From: Rhizobium sp. ICMP 5592
GTDB lineage: Bacteria; Pseudomonadota; Alphaproteobacteria; Rhizobiales; Rhizobiaceae
Direction of reading: 5' to 3'
DNA: 64,000 bases
Assembly (NCBI RefSeq): GCF_009498525.1
Contig: NZ_QSNT01000001.1
Span: 1,449,083 to 1,513,082, forward strand
The stretch's first letter is position 1; every line of letters starts with the position of its first letter. Below, piece by piece: positions 10,243-19,571 of the stretch. Position numbers and translations under genes: made by a program. The notes under the pieces were generated by a model. The model saw nothing but the letters and a program-made list of their open reading frames with translations, was not told the DNA's origin and did no database searches.

Positions 10243-10707
10243 ATGCATAGGACCGGCGGGTGGAATATCATATTGGCGCTGGCTGCTGGTATCGTGCTGG
10301 CAGTCATGATCGACTGGAATAGCCTGCTGGCACGGCATAGTTCGCCGCTTTTCGCCTCGTGGACCGCGCATGGCGTCGGTGTCCTGGCAAGCCTTGCTCT
10401 AGTGACGCTTTTGCCTACCCGAACAACCACTGGACAGGCGGCGCCAGAGCTCAGGTGGCCGCTTTGGTCGTATCTTGGCGGCATTCCTGGCGCCTTCACC
10501 GTGTTGCTGGCCGCCATCACCGTCAACAGCGCTCTCGGGCTTGCGGGAACGCTGGCGCTCATGCTGATCGGTCAGATGGCGTTTGGCATCGCGGCGGATG
10601 CCTTCGGGATACTGGGACTGCGGCGTGCGTTGCCGGACCGCCGCGACATATGCGCTATCGCGCTGGTGCTGTGCGGCAGCATCGTCATCATCCTGGCGCG
10701 GAGCTGA
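10243..10707 (+). CDS. DMT-superfamily membrane protein, DUF606/YdcZ type (first of pair)
   Basis: A 154-residue integral membrane protein with about five hydrophobic helices and the half-transporter length typical of DUF606. Conserved features include SLLARHSSPLFASWTAHGVG and GGIPGAFTVLLAAITVNSALG. Such proteins are thought to work as pairs of small inverted halves. The next gene encodes the partner after a 3-base gap. The preceding 184 bases (10059-10242) contain the divergent promoters and no other gene. Confidence 0.8.
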   Translation: MHRTGGWNIILALAAGIVLAVMIDWNSLLARHSSPLFASWTAHGVGVLASLALVTLLPTRTTTGQAAPELRWPLWSYLGGIPGAFTVLLAAITVNSALGLAGTLALMLIGQMAFGIAADAFGILGLRRALPDRRDICAIALVLCGSIVIILARS

Positions 10708-10710
10708 GCG

Positions 10711-11208
10711 ATGCTTTTGTTTGTCTCGCTTGCCCTGCTCAATGGTATCTTGATCGGCACGAGCCGCGCGATCAACGGTCACCTCGGCAAGAAGGTCGGG
10801 CCGCTCAGGACGTCGCTCTGGAACCATGCCGTCGGTTTCATTTTCCTCTCGGTGCTGATCGGTCTGTTCTACAGGAACGATCTTGCTGTCGGGACCGGCG
10901 TACCGGCGAATGCATGGCTCGGCGGCGTGTTGGGCGTCGTCTTCGTCGCATTGAACAGCCATGTCATTCCGAGGCTGGGCGCGAGCAAGACCACCAGCCT
11001 TGTCGTCGCCGCGCAGATGCTGGCAAGCGTCGCCATCGACAGTTTCGGCAAGCCGGTTTCCAGCGCGACGGTCGTCACCCTCATAGGCGCCGCCTTGATC
11101 ATTGCCGGCGTCTGGCTGTCGGCATCTTCTACGAAGAAGAATGCGCAGCGCGAACCGGCGCAAGATGCGGTGTCGGATCATGAGGAGGCTCGTCGCGCTG
11201 TCCGGTAA
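10711..11208 (+). CDS. DMT-superfamily membrane protein, DUF606/YdcZ type (second of pair)
   Basis: A 165-residue hydrophobic protein with five predicted helices; NGILIGTSRAINGHLGKKVGPLRTSLWNH and VIPRLGASKTTSLVVAAQMLAS match the family signature with conserved Asn and Gly residues. It follows the first DUF606 gene by 3 bases, so the two are co-translated and probably form a heteromeric transporter. The hydrophilic tail of about 25 residues is not conserved in length. Substrate unknown. Confidence 0.8.
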   Translation: MLLFVSLALLNGILIGTSRAINGHLGKKVGPLRTSLWNHAVGFIFLSVLIGLFYRNDLAVGTGVPANAWLGGVLGVVFVALNSHVIPRLGASKTTSLVVAAQMLASVAIDSFGKPVSSATVVTLIGAALIIAGVWLSASSTKKNAQREPAQDAVSDHEEARRAVR

Positions 11209-11302
11209 TATCCGGACGGATACACCAGATGCTACATTGTGATCGCTGCTCGGTTGACGTTACTGTGTCTTGCACAGTGAGCCCATTTCTCGAGGACAGT
11301 CC

Positions 11303-12223
11303 ATGAGTTCCAGCCCGAGCCCCATACCGACCGAAGCGGGCATTTTGCAATTCATGGAGATTTGCGATTCCTTCTATCCACCGGATGCCGTGACGGCCTC
11401 CATAGAACAGCAACGAGAGTGGTATGACGCGCTTTGCCGTCAGTTCGACCGGCCGCTGCCCGACGGCATGCATATCGAAGACAAGTTGGTGATGGGCAAG
11501 ATACCGGTCCGGTGGTATTGGCCAGCGACGGTTCGAACCTCGACATGCCTGCTTTATCTTCATGGCGGCGGCTTCGTGGTCGGTTCGCTCGAAAGCCATC
11601 ATGCCATCTGCGCTGAGATCGCCGATCACGCTGGAGCCGAATTGATATCAGTCGATTATCGCCTTGCGCCGGAACATCGCTGGCCGGCGCAGACGGATGA
11701 TTGTTTCGCCGTTCTCAAATACCTGCTCAACGCGGGAAAAACCGTCGTGCTGATCGGCGACAGTGCTGGCGGCAATCTGGCGGCGGGGCTGGTGGTTCGG
11801 GCAAAGGGCGAGGGGCTTTCCGGGATTGCCGGACAGGTACTGATCTATCCGGCGCTCGGCGGCGATCTCGTTTCCGGTTCCTATGAAGAAATGGCGAATG
11901 CGCCGGGACTGACGACGGCGGATGTCGTCTATTACCGTAGCGTATTGCAGGCGCCGGCTGGCGACCCTGTCGCCGGGGCACTCGCCCAATCCTCTTTCGC
12001 CGGCCTGCCGCCGACATTCATCACCGTCGCCTATTTCGATCCGCTGCGCGATGATGGCCGCAACTATGCGGCAAAGCTGGCACAGGCGGGCATCGAGGTC
12101 TGGTTCCGCGAGGAGCCACAGATGGTGCATGCCTGGCTGCGCGCGCGGCATATGAGCGATGGCGCGCGCACCGGCTTTCGTGCCCTCTGCGACGCTGTCA
12201 GCCGGTTTGCCGGATCGAAGTGA
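11303..12223 (+). CDS. Alpha/beta-hydrolase, hormone-sensitive-lipase family esterase
   Basis: A 306-residue cytoplasmic esterase. The oxyanion-hole motif HGGGF lies near residue 92, the nucleophile elbow GDSAGG near 161, then an Asp in VAYFDPLRDDG and a catalytic His in QMVHAW near 275. ATG 11303 is chosen because CGAGGACAG precedes it; the longer upstream frame has no ribosome site. It ends where the convergent CocE-type hydrolase ends, with no base between the two stop codons. Substrate is likely a short-chain ester. Confidence 0.88.
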   Translation: MSSSPSPIPTEAGILQFMEICDSFYPPDAVTASIEQQREWYDALCRQFDRPLPDGMHIEDKLVMGKIPVRWYWPATVRTSTCLLYLHGGGFVVGSLESHHAICAEIADHAGAELISVDYRLAPEHRWPAQTDDCFAVLKYLLNAGKTVVLIGDSAGGNLAAGLVVRAKGEGLSGIAGQVLIYPALGGDLVSGSYEEMANAPGLTTADVVYYRSVLQAPAGDPVAGALAQSSFAGLPPTFITVAYFDPLRDDGRNYAAKLAQAGIEVWFREEPQMVHAWLRARHMSDGARTGFRALCDAVSRFAGSK

Positions 12224-14227
12224 TCACATCAGATCGCGGGGAATCCGTTTTTCCTCGAAGACCTTCGCGAAGATCTGTGTCTCGCCTTCGAAGGCGGTGA
12301 CGGAAGCGCTGATGATCCAGTCTGTCGCCGTGCAGGAGATCGCGGATGTCGACAGCGTGCGGACGAACCATCCCGGCCGCTGCATGTCGCATGTCCAGGT
12401 TGAGGTGCCGCTCATCGACAGCGGATCGTTCGGCGTGATCGACCAGATCTCGTCGCGCAGCTGGCGCGTGGAAAGACCCGTGCCCGGATGCTCGAAAAGG
12501 CCGGTATCCTCGCGGATTTCATAATGGGTCTTGTTGGCGGCGAGATCGTGAAGGACCTGACGCCTGGTCGATCCCGGCGCATGTTCGACGTATTTCGGCA
12601 GCGGATCGGGATTATCGGGCTGCTTGATGTCGATGATATCGTGCTCGCCGAGCTTCGGCAGAGCAAGGCCGAGGGAGGCAATATCGATCGTCAGGCCCGG
12701 ATCTTCCGGCGGTGGCAGGACCATCGGCCAGTACGCCGTCGACAGCGACAGGCGGATGCGATGCCCCTTACGGAAGCGATAGCCGCAGGCATCCAGCGTT
12801 AGCGTCACAGTGGTGCGCTCACCCTTCTTTAGGGGGTTCGGTTCGGCATTGCCGTCACGGTGGGCGAGGTTGAGCACGCCGAAGGAGACGCGCGTCGCGG
12901 TGCCGTCCGGATGCACATCGACAAGCCGGGCGCAGAGATTGGCGGTTTCGGCATCGCAGCGCAGCGAGAGCGTGATGATCGGGCGCCCGAGATAATCATG
13001 GTCGACGGTCAGCGGCGCGGTCTGGAAAGTCAGCGAGCCGGCATCGTCGCCTCGCTGATCGAGCGCCATTTCGGCGTCCGGCTTTAGCGTGAACCATTCA
13101 CCCGAGGCCGTGCCGGTGTCGAGTGGCGAGCGCAGATAGACGGGATGTTCCGGCGCATGCGGGATCGGCATGCCTTCCATCAGCGTGCCGAACTGCTCGA
13201 CATAGAAGCATTGCATCTCCGGCTCTTGCCATTCACGCTTGGCGATCCAGAAGCCCGGATCGAAATCGCGGCGCGGTGCCGGCTTGATGGCGTCGAGAAT
13301 ATAGGCGCGCACCGGCGGGATGCTTTCCGCGCCGTTCTGTTCACCGCGCAGCCAGCGGTTCCACCAGGCGATGGCTTCGCTGTGGAAATCGGTGCGGGGC
13401 TTCGGCCAGGCAAAATGCGGATATTTGTGCACCCAGGGACCGATCAGCGCCTTCGTCGTGTCGCCGAGGCCTTCGACCGCCTTGAGCGGTGTGTTGCGAT
13501 AACCGTCCGCCCAGCCGGCGATGACGAGCGCGGGAACGTCGAATTCGGCGAAGTTCTCGCAGATCGAGCCATGCCGCCAATAATCGTCGCGGCGCTGGTG
13601 CTGAAGCCATTCCTCCATGAAGAAGGGCTCGTTCTCTAGCCGCTCCAGCCACATCTCCTTCCAGCGGTCGCCAACGATCTCGGGATCGGGGGAGCGGGAC
13701 TGATAGGCGAGCATGGTCGCTGCCCAGGAGAGCTGCGCCGAGAGATGACAGCCGTCCTTGTAGTGAATGTCGTCATTGTAACGATCGACCGTGGAGGCGA
13801 TTGATATCACGGCTTTAAGCGCCTGAGGGCGCAGGGCCGCGACCTGCAAGCTGTTGAAGCCGCCCCAGGAAATACCCATCATGCCGACGGAGCCGTTCGA
13901 CCAGGGCTGTGCCGCGATCCAGGCAATCAGCTCGCAGGCATTGGCAAGCTCAAGTTCGGTATATTCGCCGTCGATGACGCCGTCGGATTCGCCCGAGCCA
14001 CGAATATCGACCCGGACGCCGGCGATGCCGGCAGCCGCAAACACCGGATAGGTGGATTCATCGCGAGGGCTTGTCCCGTCGCGCTTGCGGTAGGGCAGGA
14101 ACTCGAACACGGCCGGCACCGGATCGCTGTCTGCATTGTCCGGCATCCAGATGCGCGCCGCGAGCTGCGTGCCATCCTTGAGGGTGATCCATTGGTTCTC
14201 GATGGTGGTGAAGCCGCGGGCGGTCAT
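12224..14227 (-). CDS. CocE/NonD-type hydrolase (X-Pro dipeptidyl-peptidase S15 family)
   Basis: A 667-residue serine hydrolase. The N-terminal alpha/beta-hydrolase domain has Ser in MMGISWGGFNS and an oxyanion Tyr in EFLPYRKRDGT; the C-terminal half is the jelly-roll of the PepX_C domain (LGRPIITLSLRCDAETANLCARLVDVHPDG). There is no signal peptide, so it is cytoplasmic. Family members hydrolyse cocaine, glutaryl-7-ACA or other esters and amides. It lies 74 bases downstream of a peptide-type ABC transporter on the same strand and could hydrolyse an imported ester or amide; the exact substrate is not evident. Confidence 0.85.
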   Translation of the reverse strand: MTARGFTTIENQWITLKDGTQLAARIWMPDNADSDPVPAVFEFLPYRKRDGTSPRDESTYPVFAAAGIAGVRVDIRGSGESDGVIDGEYTELELANACELIAWIAAQPWSNGSVGMMGISWGGFNSLQVAALRPQALKAVISIASTVDRYNDDIHYKDGCHLSAQLSWAATMLAYQSRSPDPEIVGDRWKEMWLERLENEPFFMEEWLQHQRRDDYWRHGSICENFAEFDVPALVIAGWADGYRNTPLKAVEGLGDTTKALIGPWVHKYPHFAWPKPRTDFHSEAIAWWNRWLRGEQNGAESIPPVRAYILDAIKPAPRRDFDPGFWIAKREWQEPEMQCFYVEQFGTLMEGMPIPHAPEHPVYLRSPLDTGTASGEWFTLKPDAEMALDQRGDDAGSLTFQTAPLTVDHDYLGRPIITLSLRCDAETANLCARLVDVHPDGTATRVSFGVLNLAHRDGNAEPNPLKKGERTTVTLTLDACGYRFRKGHRIRLSLSTAYWPMVLPPPEDPGLTIDIASLGLALPKLGEHDIIDIKQPDNPDPLPKYVEHAPGSTRRQVLHDLAANKTHYEIREDTGLFEHPGTGLSTRQLRDEIWSITPNDPLSMSGTSTWTCDMQRPGWFVRTLSTSAISCTATDWIISASVTAFEGETQIFAKVFEEKRIPRDLM

Positions 14228-14300
14228 AGGGTGTCCTGAAATGTTGTCATTGTGATGCGAGAGCCGACATTGCCGGCTCCTTTGTGCTGTGCTCGCCAGC

Positions 14301-15932
14301 TCAGTTGCCGGCGCTTTCCATCTTTCTGGTCGTCAGCACCTTCTCCAGCCAGCCGATCTCCATTTCCGGCACCGACTTCAAGAGGAGATCCGTGTAGTCG
14401 TCGAAGGGCGGCGACAGCACCTTCGATTTTGGCCCGAAGCGCACAAGCTTGCCGCGATGCATGACCGCGACGCTGTCGGCTATGGCCCGGACGATGGCGA
14501 TATCGTGGGTAATGAAGATATAGGAAAGATGCGCCTCCGCCTGCAATCTCAGAAGCAGATTGAGAATGCCTTCGGCGACGAGCGGGTCGAGCGCCGAGGT
14601 GGGTTCGTCGCAAAGGATGAGTTCGGGCTTGGCCGCAAGCGCCCGGGCAATCGCGACGCGCTGCTTCTGTCCGCCAGAAAGCTCGGCCGGATAGCGGTCG
14701 ATGAAGCCGTTGCTCATTTCGATCTGCTCGAGCAGTTCCTTCACGCGCGCCGTCTTCGCCGCGCCGTGCAGGCCGTAATAGAAGGAGAGGGGACGACCGA
14801 TGATATCGCGCACAGTCTGGCGCGGGTTCATAGCGGTATCGGCCATCTGGTAGATCAGCTGGATGCGCCTGAGCTCGTCGCGTGAGCGGTTCTTCAGGGC
14901 AGGTGTCAGCGGCTTGCCGGCGAAGGAAATCCCGCCATCGCTGGGCGGCAACAGCCCGGTGATGACGCGGGCAAGCGTCGATTTGCCGGAGCCGGATTCG
15001 CCGACGATCGCCAGCGTCTGGCCTTTCGGCACATGAAGAGAAACGTCGTGCAACACTTTGAAGCCATTCGAGTATTGCGCGCTGATATTTTCGACCTTCA
15101 GAAGCGTGTCGGACTGATCTTTCGCCTCCTCCCGCGCCGTCTGGCGGACATTGACGAGGGCGCGGGTATAGTCTTCGCGTGGCGCCTCGATGATCTGCTG
15201 CACGGTGCCGTACTCCACCGTCTTGCCATGGCGCAGCACCATGATGTCGTCCGAGATCTGCGCGACGACGGCAAGGTCGTGGGTGATGTAGAGTGCGGCC
15301 GTATGGGTTTCCTCGATGGCATGCTTGATCGCCGCCAGCACGTCGATCTGGGTCGTCACGTCGAGCGCGGTGGTCGGCTCGTCGAAGACGATCAGTTCGG
15401 GGTTGGAGCAGAGCGCCATCGCCGTCATGGCACGCTGAAGCTGGCCGCCTGAGACCTGATGCGGGAAACGGTCGCCGAAGGTCTCCGGATTGGGCAGGCC
15501 AAGCACCTGGAACAGATAGAGCGCCCGCTTCTTCGCTTCGTCCTTCGTCATCAGCCCGTGCTTGACGGAGGCTTCGATCACCTGTTCGCCGAGCTTATGG
15601 GCGGGATTGAAGGCGGCCGCAGCCGATTGCGCGACATAGCAGATGCGGGCGCCGCGGATTTTGCGGATGCCCGATTTCCCAAGCGGGAGAATGTCGACAC
15701 TATCGAGCAGCACGCTGCCGCCGGTAATTTCTGCGCCGCCACGGCCATAGGCAAGCGCCGAAAGGCCGATGGTGGATTTGCCGGCGCCGGACTCGCCGAT
15801 CAGGCCGAGCACCTTGCCCTTCTTGAGGTCGAAGGAGACGCCGTCGACGATGGTCACCCGCTTCGGCGGCTCGCCGGGCGGGTAGCTGGTCGCTTCGATC
15901 TTGAGGTCGTGAACCGAAAGTAGCTCAGGCAT
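14301..15932 (-). CDS. Peptide-type ABC transporter, fused dual ATPase (DppD-DppF-like)
   Basis: A 543-residue protein carrying two complete ATPase domains in tandem. Domain 1 has Walker A GESGAGKST, signature VSGGQLQRA and Walker B LIVFDEPT; domain 2 (from about residue 285) has GESGSGKST, LSGGQKQR and LILCDEPT. The ATG at 15932 is preferred to a GTG six bases earlier because GGAGG precedes it at proper spacing; it overlaps the upstream permease stop by 8 bases. It powers uptake through the two permeases encoded upstream in the same operon. Confidence 0.93.
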   Translation of the reverse strand: MPELLSVHDLKIEATSYPPGEPPKRVTIVDGVSFDLKKGKVLGLIGESGAGKSTIGLSALAYGRGGAEITGGSVLLDSVDILPLGKSGIRKIRGARICYVAQSAAAAFNPAHKLGEQVIEASVKHGLMTKDEAKKRALYLFQVLGLPNPETFGDRFPHQVSGGQLQRAMTAMALCSNPELIVFDEPTTALDVTTQIDVLAAIKHAIEETHTAALYITHDLAVVAQISDDIMVLRHGKTVEYGTVQQIIEAPREDYTRALVNVRQTAREEAKDQSDTLLKVENISAQYSNGFKVLHDVSLHVPKGQTLAIVGESGSGKSTLARVITGLLPPSDGGISFAGKPLTPALKNRSRDELRRIQLIYQMADTAMNPRQTVRDIIGRPLSFYYGLHGAAKTARVKELLEQIEMSNGFIDRYPAELSGGQKQRVAIARALAAKPELILCDEPTSALDPLVAEGILNLLLRLQAEAHLSYIFITHDIAIVRAIADSVAVMHRGKLVRFGPKSKVLSPPFDDYTDLLLKSVPEMEIGWLEKVLTTRKMESAGN

Positions 15933-16752
15933 CGCCACGCCCTCCCTTGAGGCTGGAGGTGCGCTTCAAGAGCCAGTCGACCACCAGATTGACACAGACT
16001 GCCAGAGCCGCGATTGCGGAGCCTGGCACGAGAGCGGCTGAAATGCCGAAGATGATGCCGTCCTTGTTGTCCTTGACCATGCCTCCCCAGTCGGCCGACG
16101 GCGGCTGGATGCCGAGGCCGAGGAAGGAGAGGGTCGACAGGAACAGGATCGAAAAGGCAAAGCGCAGGCCGAACTCCGCCAGTAGAGGCGAAAGCGTGTT
16201 CGGCAGGATCTCGCGGAAGATGATCCAGATCTTGCCTTCGCCGCGCAGCTTGGCGGCTTCGACGAATTCCATCACCGCCACATCGAGCGCCACGGCGCGG
16301 CCGAGGCGATAGACGCGGGTGGAATCAAGGATCGCCATGACCAGGATGAGCACGATCAGGTTCTGCGGCAGCACCGCCAGCACCACCAGCGCGAAGATCA
16401 GCGTCGGGATCGACATCATCAGGTCGTTGAACCGCGAGAAGACCGCGTCGATCAATCCGCGTGAAACGGCGGCGGTGAAGCTCAAGATGATGCCAAGCGA
16501 AAACGAGATGATCGTTGCAGCGAGCGCCACGAACAGCGTCGTGCGGGCACCGTAGATCAGCCGCGAGAGGATGTCGCGACCGAGATTATCCAGGCCGAAG
16601 AAATATTGCGCGTCGGCCACCTGCCAGACATTGCCGACGACTTCGGTCTCGCCATAGGGCGCGATCCAGGGGGCAAAGATCGCACAGATGAAAGCGAGCA
16701 GGATGCCTGCCATGCCGACCCAGGCGGTGATGGGGATGTCTCTCAATCTCAT
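15925..16752 (-). CDS. Peptide-type ABC transporter permease (DppC-like)
   Basis: A 275-residue inner-membrane permease with about six helices, including the OppC-style N-terminal helix (WVGMAGILLAFICAIFAPWIAPYG) and the FGLDNLGRDILSRLIYGARTTL segment typical of DppC. The cytoplasmic EAA loop reads EFVEAAKLRGEGKIWIIFREILPN. It starts inside the stop of the DppB-like gene (ATGA) and ends within the ATPase start. Confidence 0.93.
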   Translation of the reverse strand: MRLRDIPITAWVGMAGILLAFICAIFAPWIAPYGETEVVGNVWQVADAQYFFGLDNLGRDILSRLIYGARTTLFVALAATIISFSLGIILSFTAAVSRGLIDAVFSRFNDLMMSIPTLIFALVVLAVLPQNLIVLILVMAILDSTRVYRLGRAVALDVAVMEFVEAAKLRGEGKIWIIFREILPNTLSPLLAEFGLRFAFSILFLSTLSFLGLGIQPPSADWGGMVKDNKDGIIFGISAALVPGSAIAALAVCVNLVVDWLLKRTSSLKGGRGDA

Positions 16753-17756
16753 CGCGGATGCCTCAGTCGCGGGTTGGCAACGATCGCCAGGATATCGGCG
16801 ATCATGTTGAGCAGGATGTAGACGGCGGCGAAGATCAGCCCGCAGGCCTGAACTACCGGCATGTCGCGAACCGTGACGGCATCGACCATGTACTGCCCCA
16901 TGCCGGGATAGACGAAGACTACCTCGACCACGACGACGCCGACGATGAGATAGGCAAGGTTCAGCGCCACGACATTGATAATCGGCGCCAGCGCATTGGG
17001 TGCGGCATGTTTGACGATCGAACGGAAAGCACTGAGACCTTTCAGTTCGGCCGTTTCCATATAGGCCGACGACATTACCGAGAGGATCGCCGCCCGCGTC
17101 ATACGCATCATATGAGCGAGAACGACGAGCACCAGCGTTGCAGTCGGCAGGGCGATGGCCTTCAGCCGATCGAGGAACTCCATGCCGTCATAGACGGTCG
17201 CGGGAAAGGTCGCGATTCCGAATTTCACGCCGAAAAACAGGATGAGCAGATAGCCGATGAAAAACTCAGGCAGCGAAATCGCCGCCAGCGAGATCACGTT
17301 GATGATTTTGTCGGGCAAACGGTTGCGGAAATGCACGGCGAGCATGCCAAGCCCAACGGCGAGCGGCACAGAAATCAGTGCTGCGAAGGCGGCAAGGAAG
17401 AGCGAATTGCCGAGACGCTTGCCGATCTGCTCGCTGACGGAATTCTTGCTGGCCCAGGAGGTGCCGAAATCGCCATGAACGGCGTTGCCGAGCCATTCGA
17501 CATAGCGGGTCGTGATCGGCCGGTTGAGACCGAGATCGGCGCGGATGTTGGCAACGGCCTGTGGCGTCGCCGACTGGCCGAGATAGGTCGTCGCGAAATC
17601 GCCCGGCAAAGCTTCAAGGCCGCCGAAGATCAGGATCGAGACTGCGAAAAGCAGGACGAGGCTGAGCACGCAGCGCTCGACGATGAGGGACAGCAGCGGA
17701 AAACGCTGCTTGAACCTCAATCCGGGCAGCACCGTGCTGGGTGGTATGTTGGACAT
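16749..17756 (-). CDS. Peptide-type ABC transporter permease (DppB-like)
   Basis: A 335-residue DppB-family permease: a first helix near residues 28-50, the GDFATTYLGQSATPQAVANIR periplasmic segment, five further helices and the EAA loop METAELKGLSAFRSIVKHAAPN. It pairs with the DppC-like protein and overlaps its start by four bases. The binding-protein gene lies upstream, separated by about 100 bases that include hairpins. Confidence 0.93.
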   Translation of the reverse strand: MSNIPPSTVLPGLRFKQRFPLLSLIVERCVLSLVLLFAVSILIFGGLEALPGDFATTYLGQSATPQAVANIRADLGLNRPITTRYVEWLGNAVHGDFGTSWASKNSVSEQIGKRLGNSLFLAAFAALISVPLAVGLGMLAVHFRNRLPDKIINVISLAAISLPEFFIGYLLILFFGVKFGIATFPATVYDGMEFLDRLKAIALPTATLVLVVLAHMMRMTRAAILSVMSSAYMETAELKGLSAFRSIVKHAAPNALAPIINVVALNLAYLIVGVVVVEVVFVYPGMGQYMVDAVTVRDMPVVQACGLIFAAVYILLNMIADILAIVANPRLRHPR

Positions 17757-17789
17757 GGCTGATGCCTCGCGCTGAAACGTCAGGAGGAC

Positions 17790-17848
17790 CGCGGAGGGTT
17801 CCGCGATCCCGGTTCCGTTAGAGATGAGGGCGTTTCCGCCCGGCTTCG
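17790..17848 (-). other. Hairpins between binding-protein and permease genes
   Basis: Two short dyads follow the binding-protein stop: CGCGGA/TCCGCG (17790-17805) and GGGCG/CGCCC with an adjacent GCCC/GGGC pair (about 17828-17848). They have no T tract. Such hairpins often protect the upstream mRNA and keep the binding protein in excess over permeases (general knowledge; not shown here). Confidence 0.45.
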
Positions 17849-17852
17849 GGCA

Positions 17853-19442
17853 TCAGGCGTCCAGCCAGACGCGGGTCGCGACGTAGCCGTTCGACATGTC
17901 GTTGCCGATATCGTGGACGTAGCCCTTCACCTGCTTGGTGGAGGCGTTCACGAAGTCGTTGAACATCGGCAGGATGACACCGCCTTCGTCGCGCACCATC
18001 ATCGCCATGGCGCGGTAAAGCTCCTTGCGCTTGGTCTCGTCCAGCTCGGAACGGGCTTGAAGCAGAAGCTTGTCGAAGTCCGGGCGCAGGAAGCGGGTGT
18101 CGTTCCAGTCGGCCGTCGAGAGATAGGCGGTGGAATACATCTGATCCTGCGTCGGACGGCCGCCCCAATAGGAGGTGGAGAAGGGCTGGACGTTCCAGAC
18201 GTTGGTCCAGTAGCCGTCGCCCGGCTCGCGCTTGACCTCGATGTTGATACCCGCCTTCTTGCAGCTTTCCTGGTAGAGGACGGCGGCGTCGACGGCGCCG
18301 GGGAACGCGACTTCCGAAGTGCGCAGCAGGACAGAGCCGCTGTGGCCGGACTTTTTGTAATGGAAGGAAGCCTTGTCGGGATCGTAGGCGCGCTGCTCGA
18401 TGCCTTCGGGGAAGAGGGCATAGGTGCTGTTGATCGGGAAGTCGTTGCCGACCTTGCCGTAGCCGCCAAGGATCTTCTTGACCATGGTCTCGCGGTCCAT
18501 GGCGTATTTCAGCGCCAGGCGGAGGTCGTTATTGTCGAACGGCGCCGTGTTGCAATGCATGATGAACACGTAATGGCCACGGCCGGCGGTCGCCAGGATT
18601 TCGACATTCGGCGCGCGCTTCAACAGGTCGACGGTCTTCGGGTCGACGCGGTTGATGTAATGCACCTGGCCCGACGACAGCGCGGCGATACGTGCCGTCG
18701 CATCGTTCATGCCGATGATCTCGATCGAGTCGACATAGCCGCGATCCTTGCGCCAGTCGTCCTTGTTCTTTTCCAGCGTGGCGCGCACGCCGGCCTCGAA
18801 GGTGACGAGCTTGTAGGGGCCGGTGCCGATCGAGGCGAAGGGATCATCGTTGCCGCCGTTCGGCTGGATGACGAGATGGTAGTCGGTCAGGAGCAACGGC
18901 ATGTCGGCGTTGCCTTCGGTGAGCGTCAGGACGAGGTTGTCGCCATCGGCCTTGATCTCCTTGATCGACTTCATGACGCCGAGGGCGCCCGATTCCGACT
19001 TGCTGTCGGTATGGCGCTTGAGGGTGGCAACGACGTCGTCGATCGTCAGGTCCTTGCCATTGTGGAACTTCACGCCCTTGCGGATCTTGAAGGTCCAGGT
19101 GACCGCATCCTTCGACGGCTCCCAGGATTCGGCAAGCGATGGTACGGCGGCGCCGGTAAGTGGGTCGGATTCGACCAGCATGTCGCCCCAGCAACGGCCA
19201 ATACAGAACATGAACTGCGACAGGAATTTCGCGGGATCCTTGCTGTCGGTGGCGGCACCGCCTTCAAGGCCGAGTTTCAGATGGCCGCCGTGCTTCGGCT
19301 CGGCTGCCATGGCGCTTTCGGTGAAAAGCTGGTCGGCAAGTGCCAATGTCATGCCAGCTGCCATGGCGCGTCCCATGAATTCGCGGCGGCTGAGGCCGCC
19401 CGAGGTCACGCGGCTTGCGAGGTGTTTCGTGTAATCGTTCAT
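17853..19442 (-). CDS. Family 5 extracellular solute-binding protein, Tat-exported
   Basis: A 529-residue periplasmic binding protein of the peptide/nickel/opine class. The N-terminus has a twin-arginine signal (SRREFMGRAMAAGMTLAL) with cleavage after an AMAAEP site. The family core is recognisable (LAESWEPSKDAVTWTFKIRKGVKF and GTGPYKLVTFEAG). ATG 19442 is chosen because AAGGAACTGGGGA precedes it; the longer frame adds an unlikely basic stretch. It is the first transporter gene, 130 bases downstream of the CoA-ester genes. Ligand unknown; a quaternary amine or its derivative is possible from context. Confidence 0.92.
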   Translation of the reverse strand: MNDYTKHLASRVTSGGLSRREFMGRAMAAGMTLALADQLFTESAMAAEPKHGGHLKLGLEGGAATDSKDPAKFLSQFMFCIGRCWGDMLVESDPLTGAAVPSLAESWEPSKDAVTWTFKIRKGVKFHNGKDLTIDDVVATLKRHTDSKSESGALGVMKSIKEIKADGDNLVLTLTEGNADMPLLLTDYHLVIQPNGGNDDPFASIGTGPYKLVTFEAGVRATLEKNKDDWRKDRGYVDSIEIIGMNDATARIAALSSGQVHYINRVDPKTVDLLKRAPNVEILATAGRGHYVFIMHCNTAPFDNNDLRLALKYAMDRETMVKKILGGYGKVGNDFPINSTYALFPEGIEQRAYDPDKASFHYKKSGHSGSVLLRTSEVAFPGAVDAAVLYQESCKKAGINIEVKREPGDGYWTNVWNVQPFSTSYWGGRPTQDQMYSTAYLSTADWNDTRFLRPDFDKLLLQARSELDETKRKELYRAMAMMVRDEGGVILPMFNDFVNASTKQVKGYVHDIGNDMSNGYVATRVWLDA

Positions 19443-19571
19443 TCCCCAGTTCCTTCTTTTTGATGCGTTGATAGAATTCTCAGGCTGGACTTCAAGAAGC
19501 GGTTTCCTCTTCCGCTTGAGGTCTGGTTGCCCGCGATCATGCAGGAAAATCACACGGTTGCTACCGTTTTC

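Noticed and set aside
17913..19463. A 516-residue frame antisense to the family 5 binding protein
   Set aside because: Low-complexity His/Arg/Asp/Val composition and no ribosome site; the minus-strand frame has signal peptide and family core.
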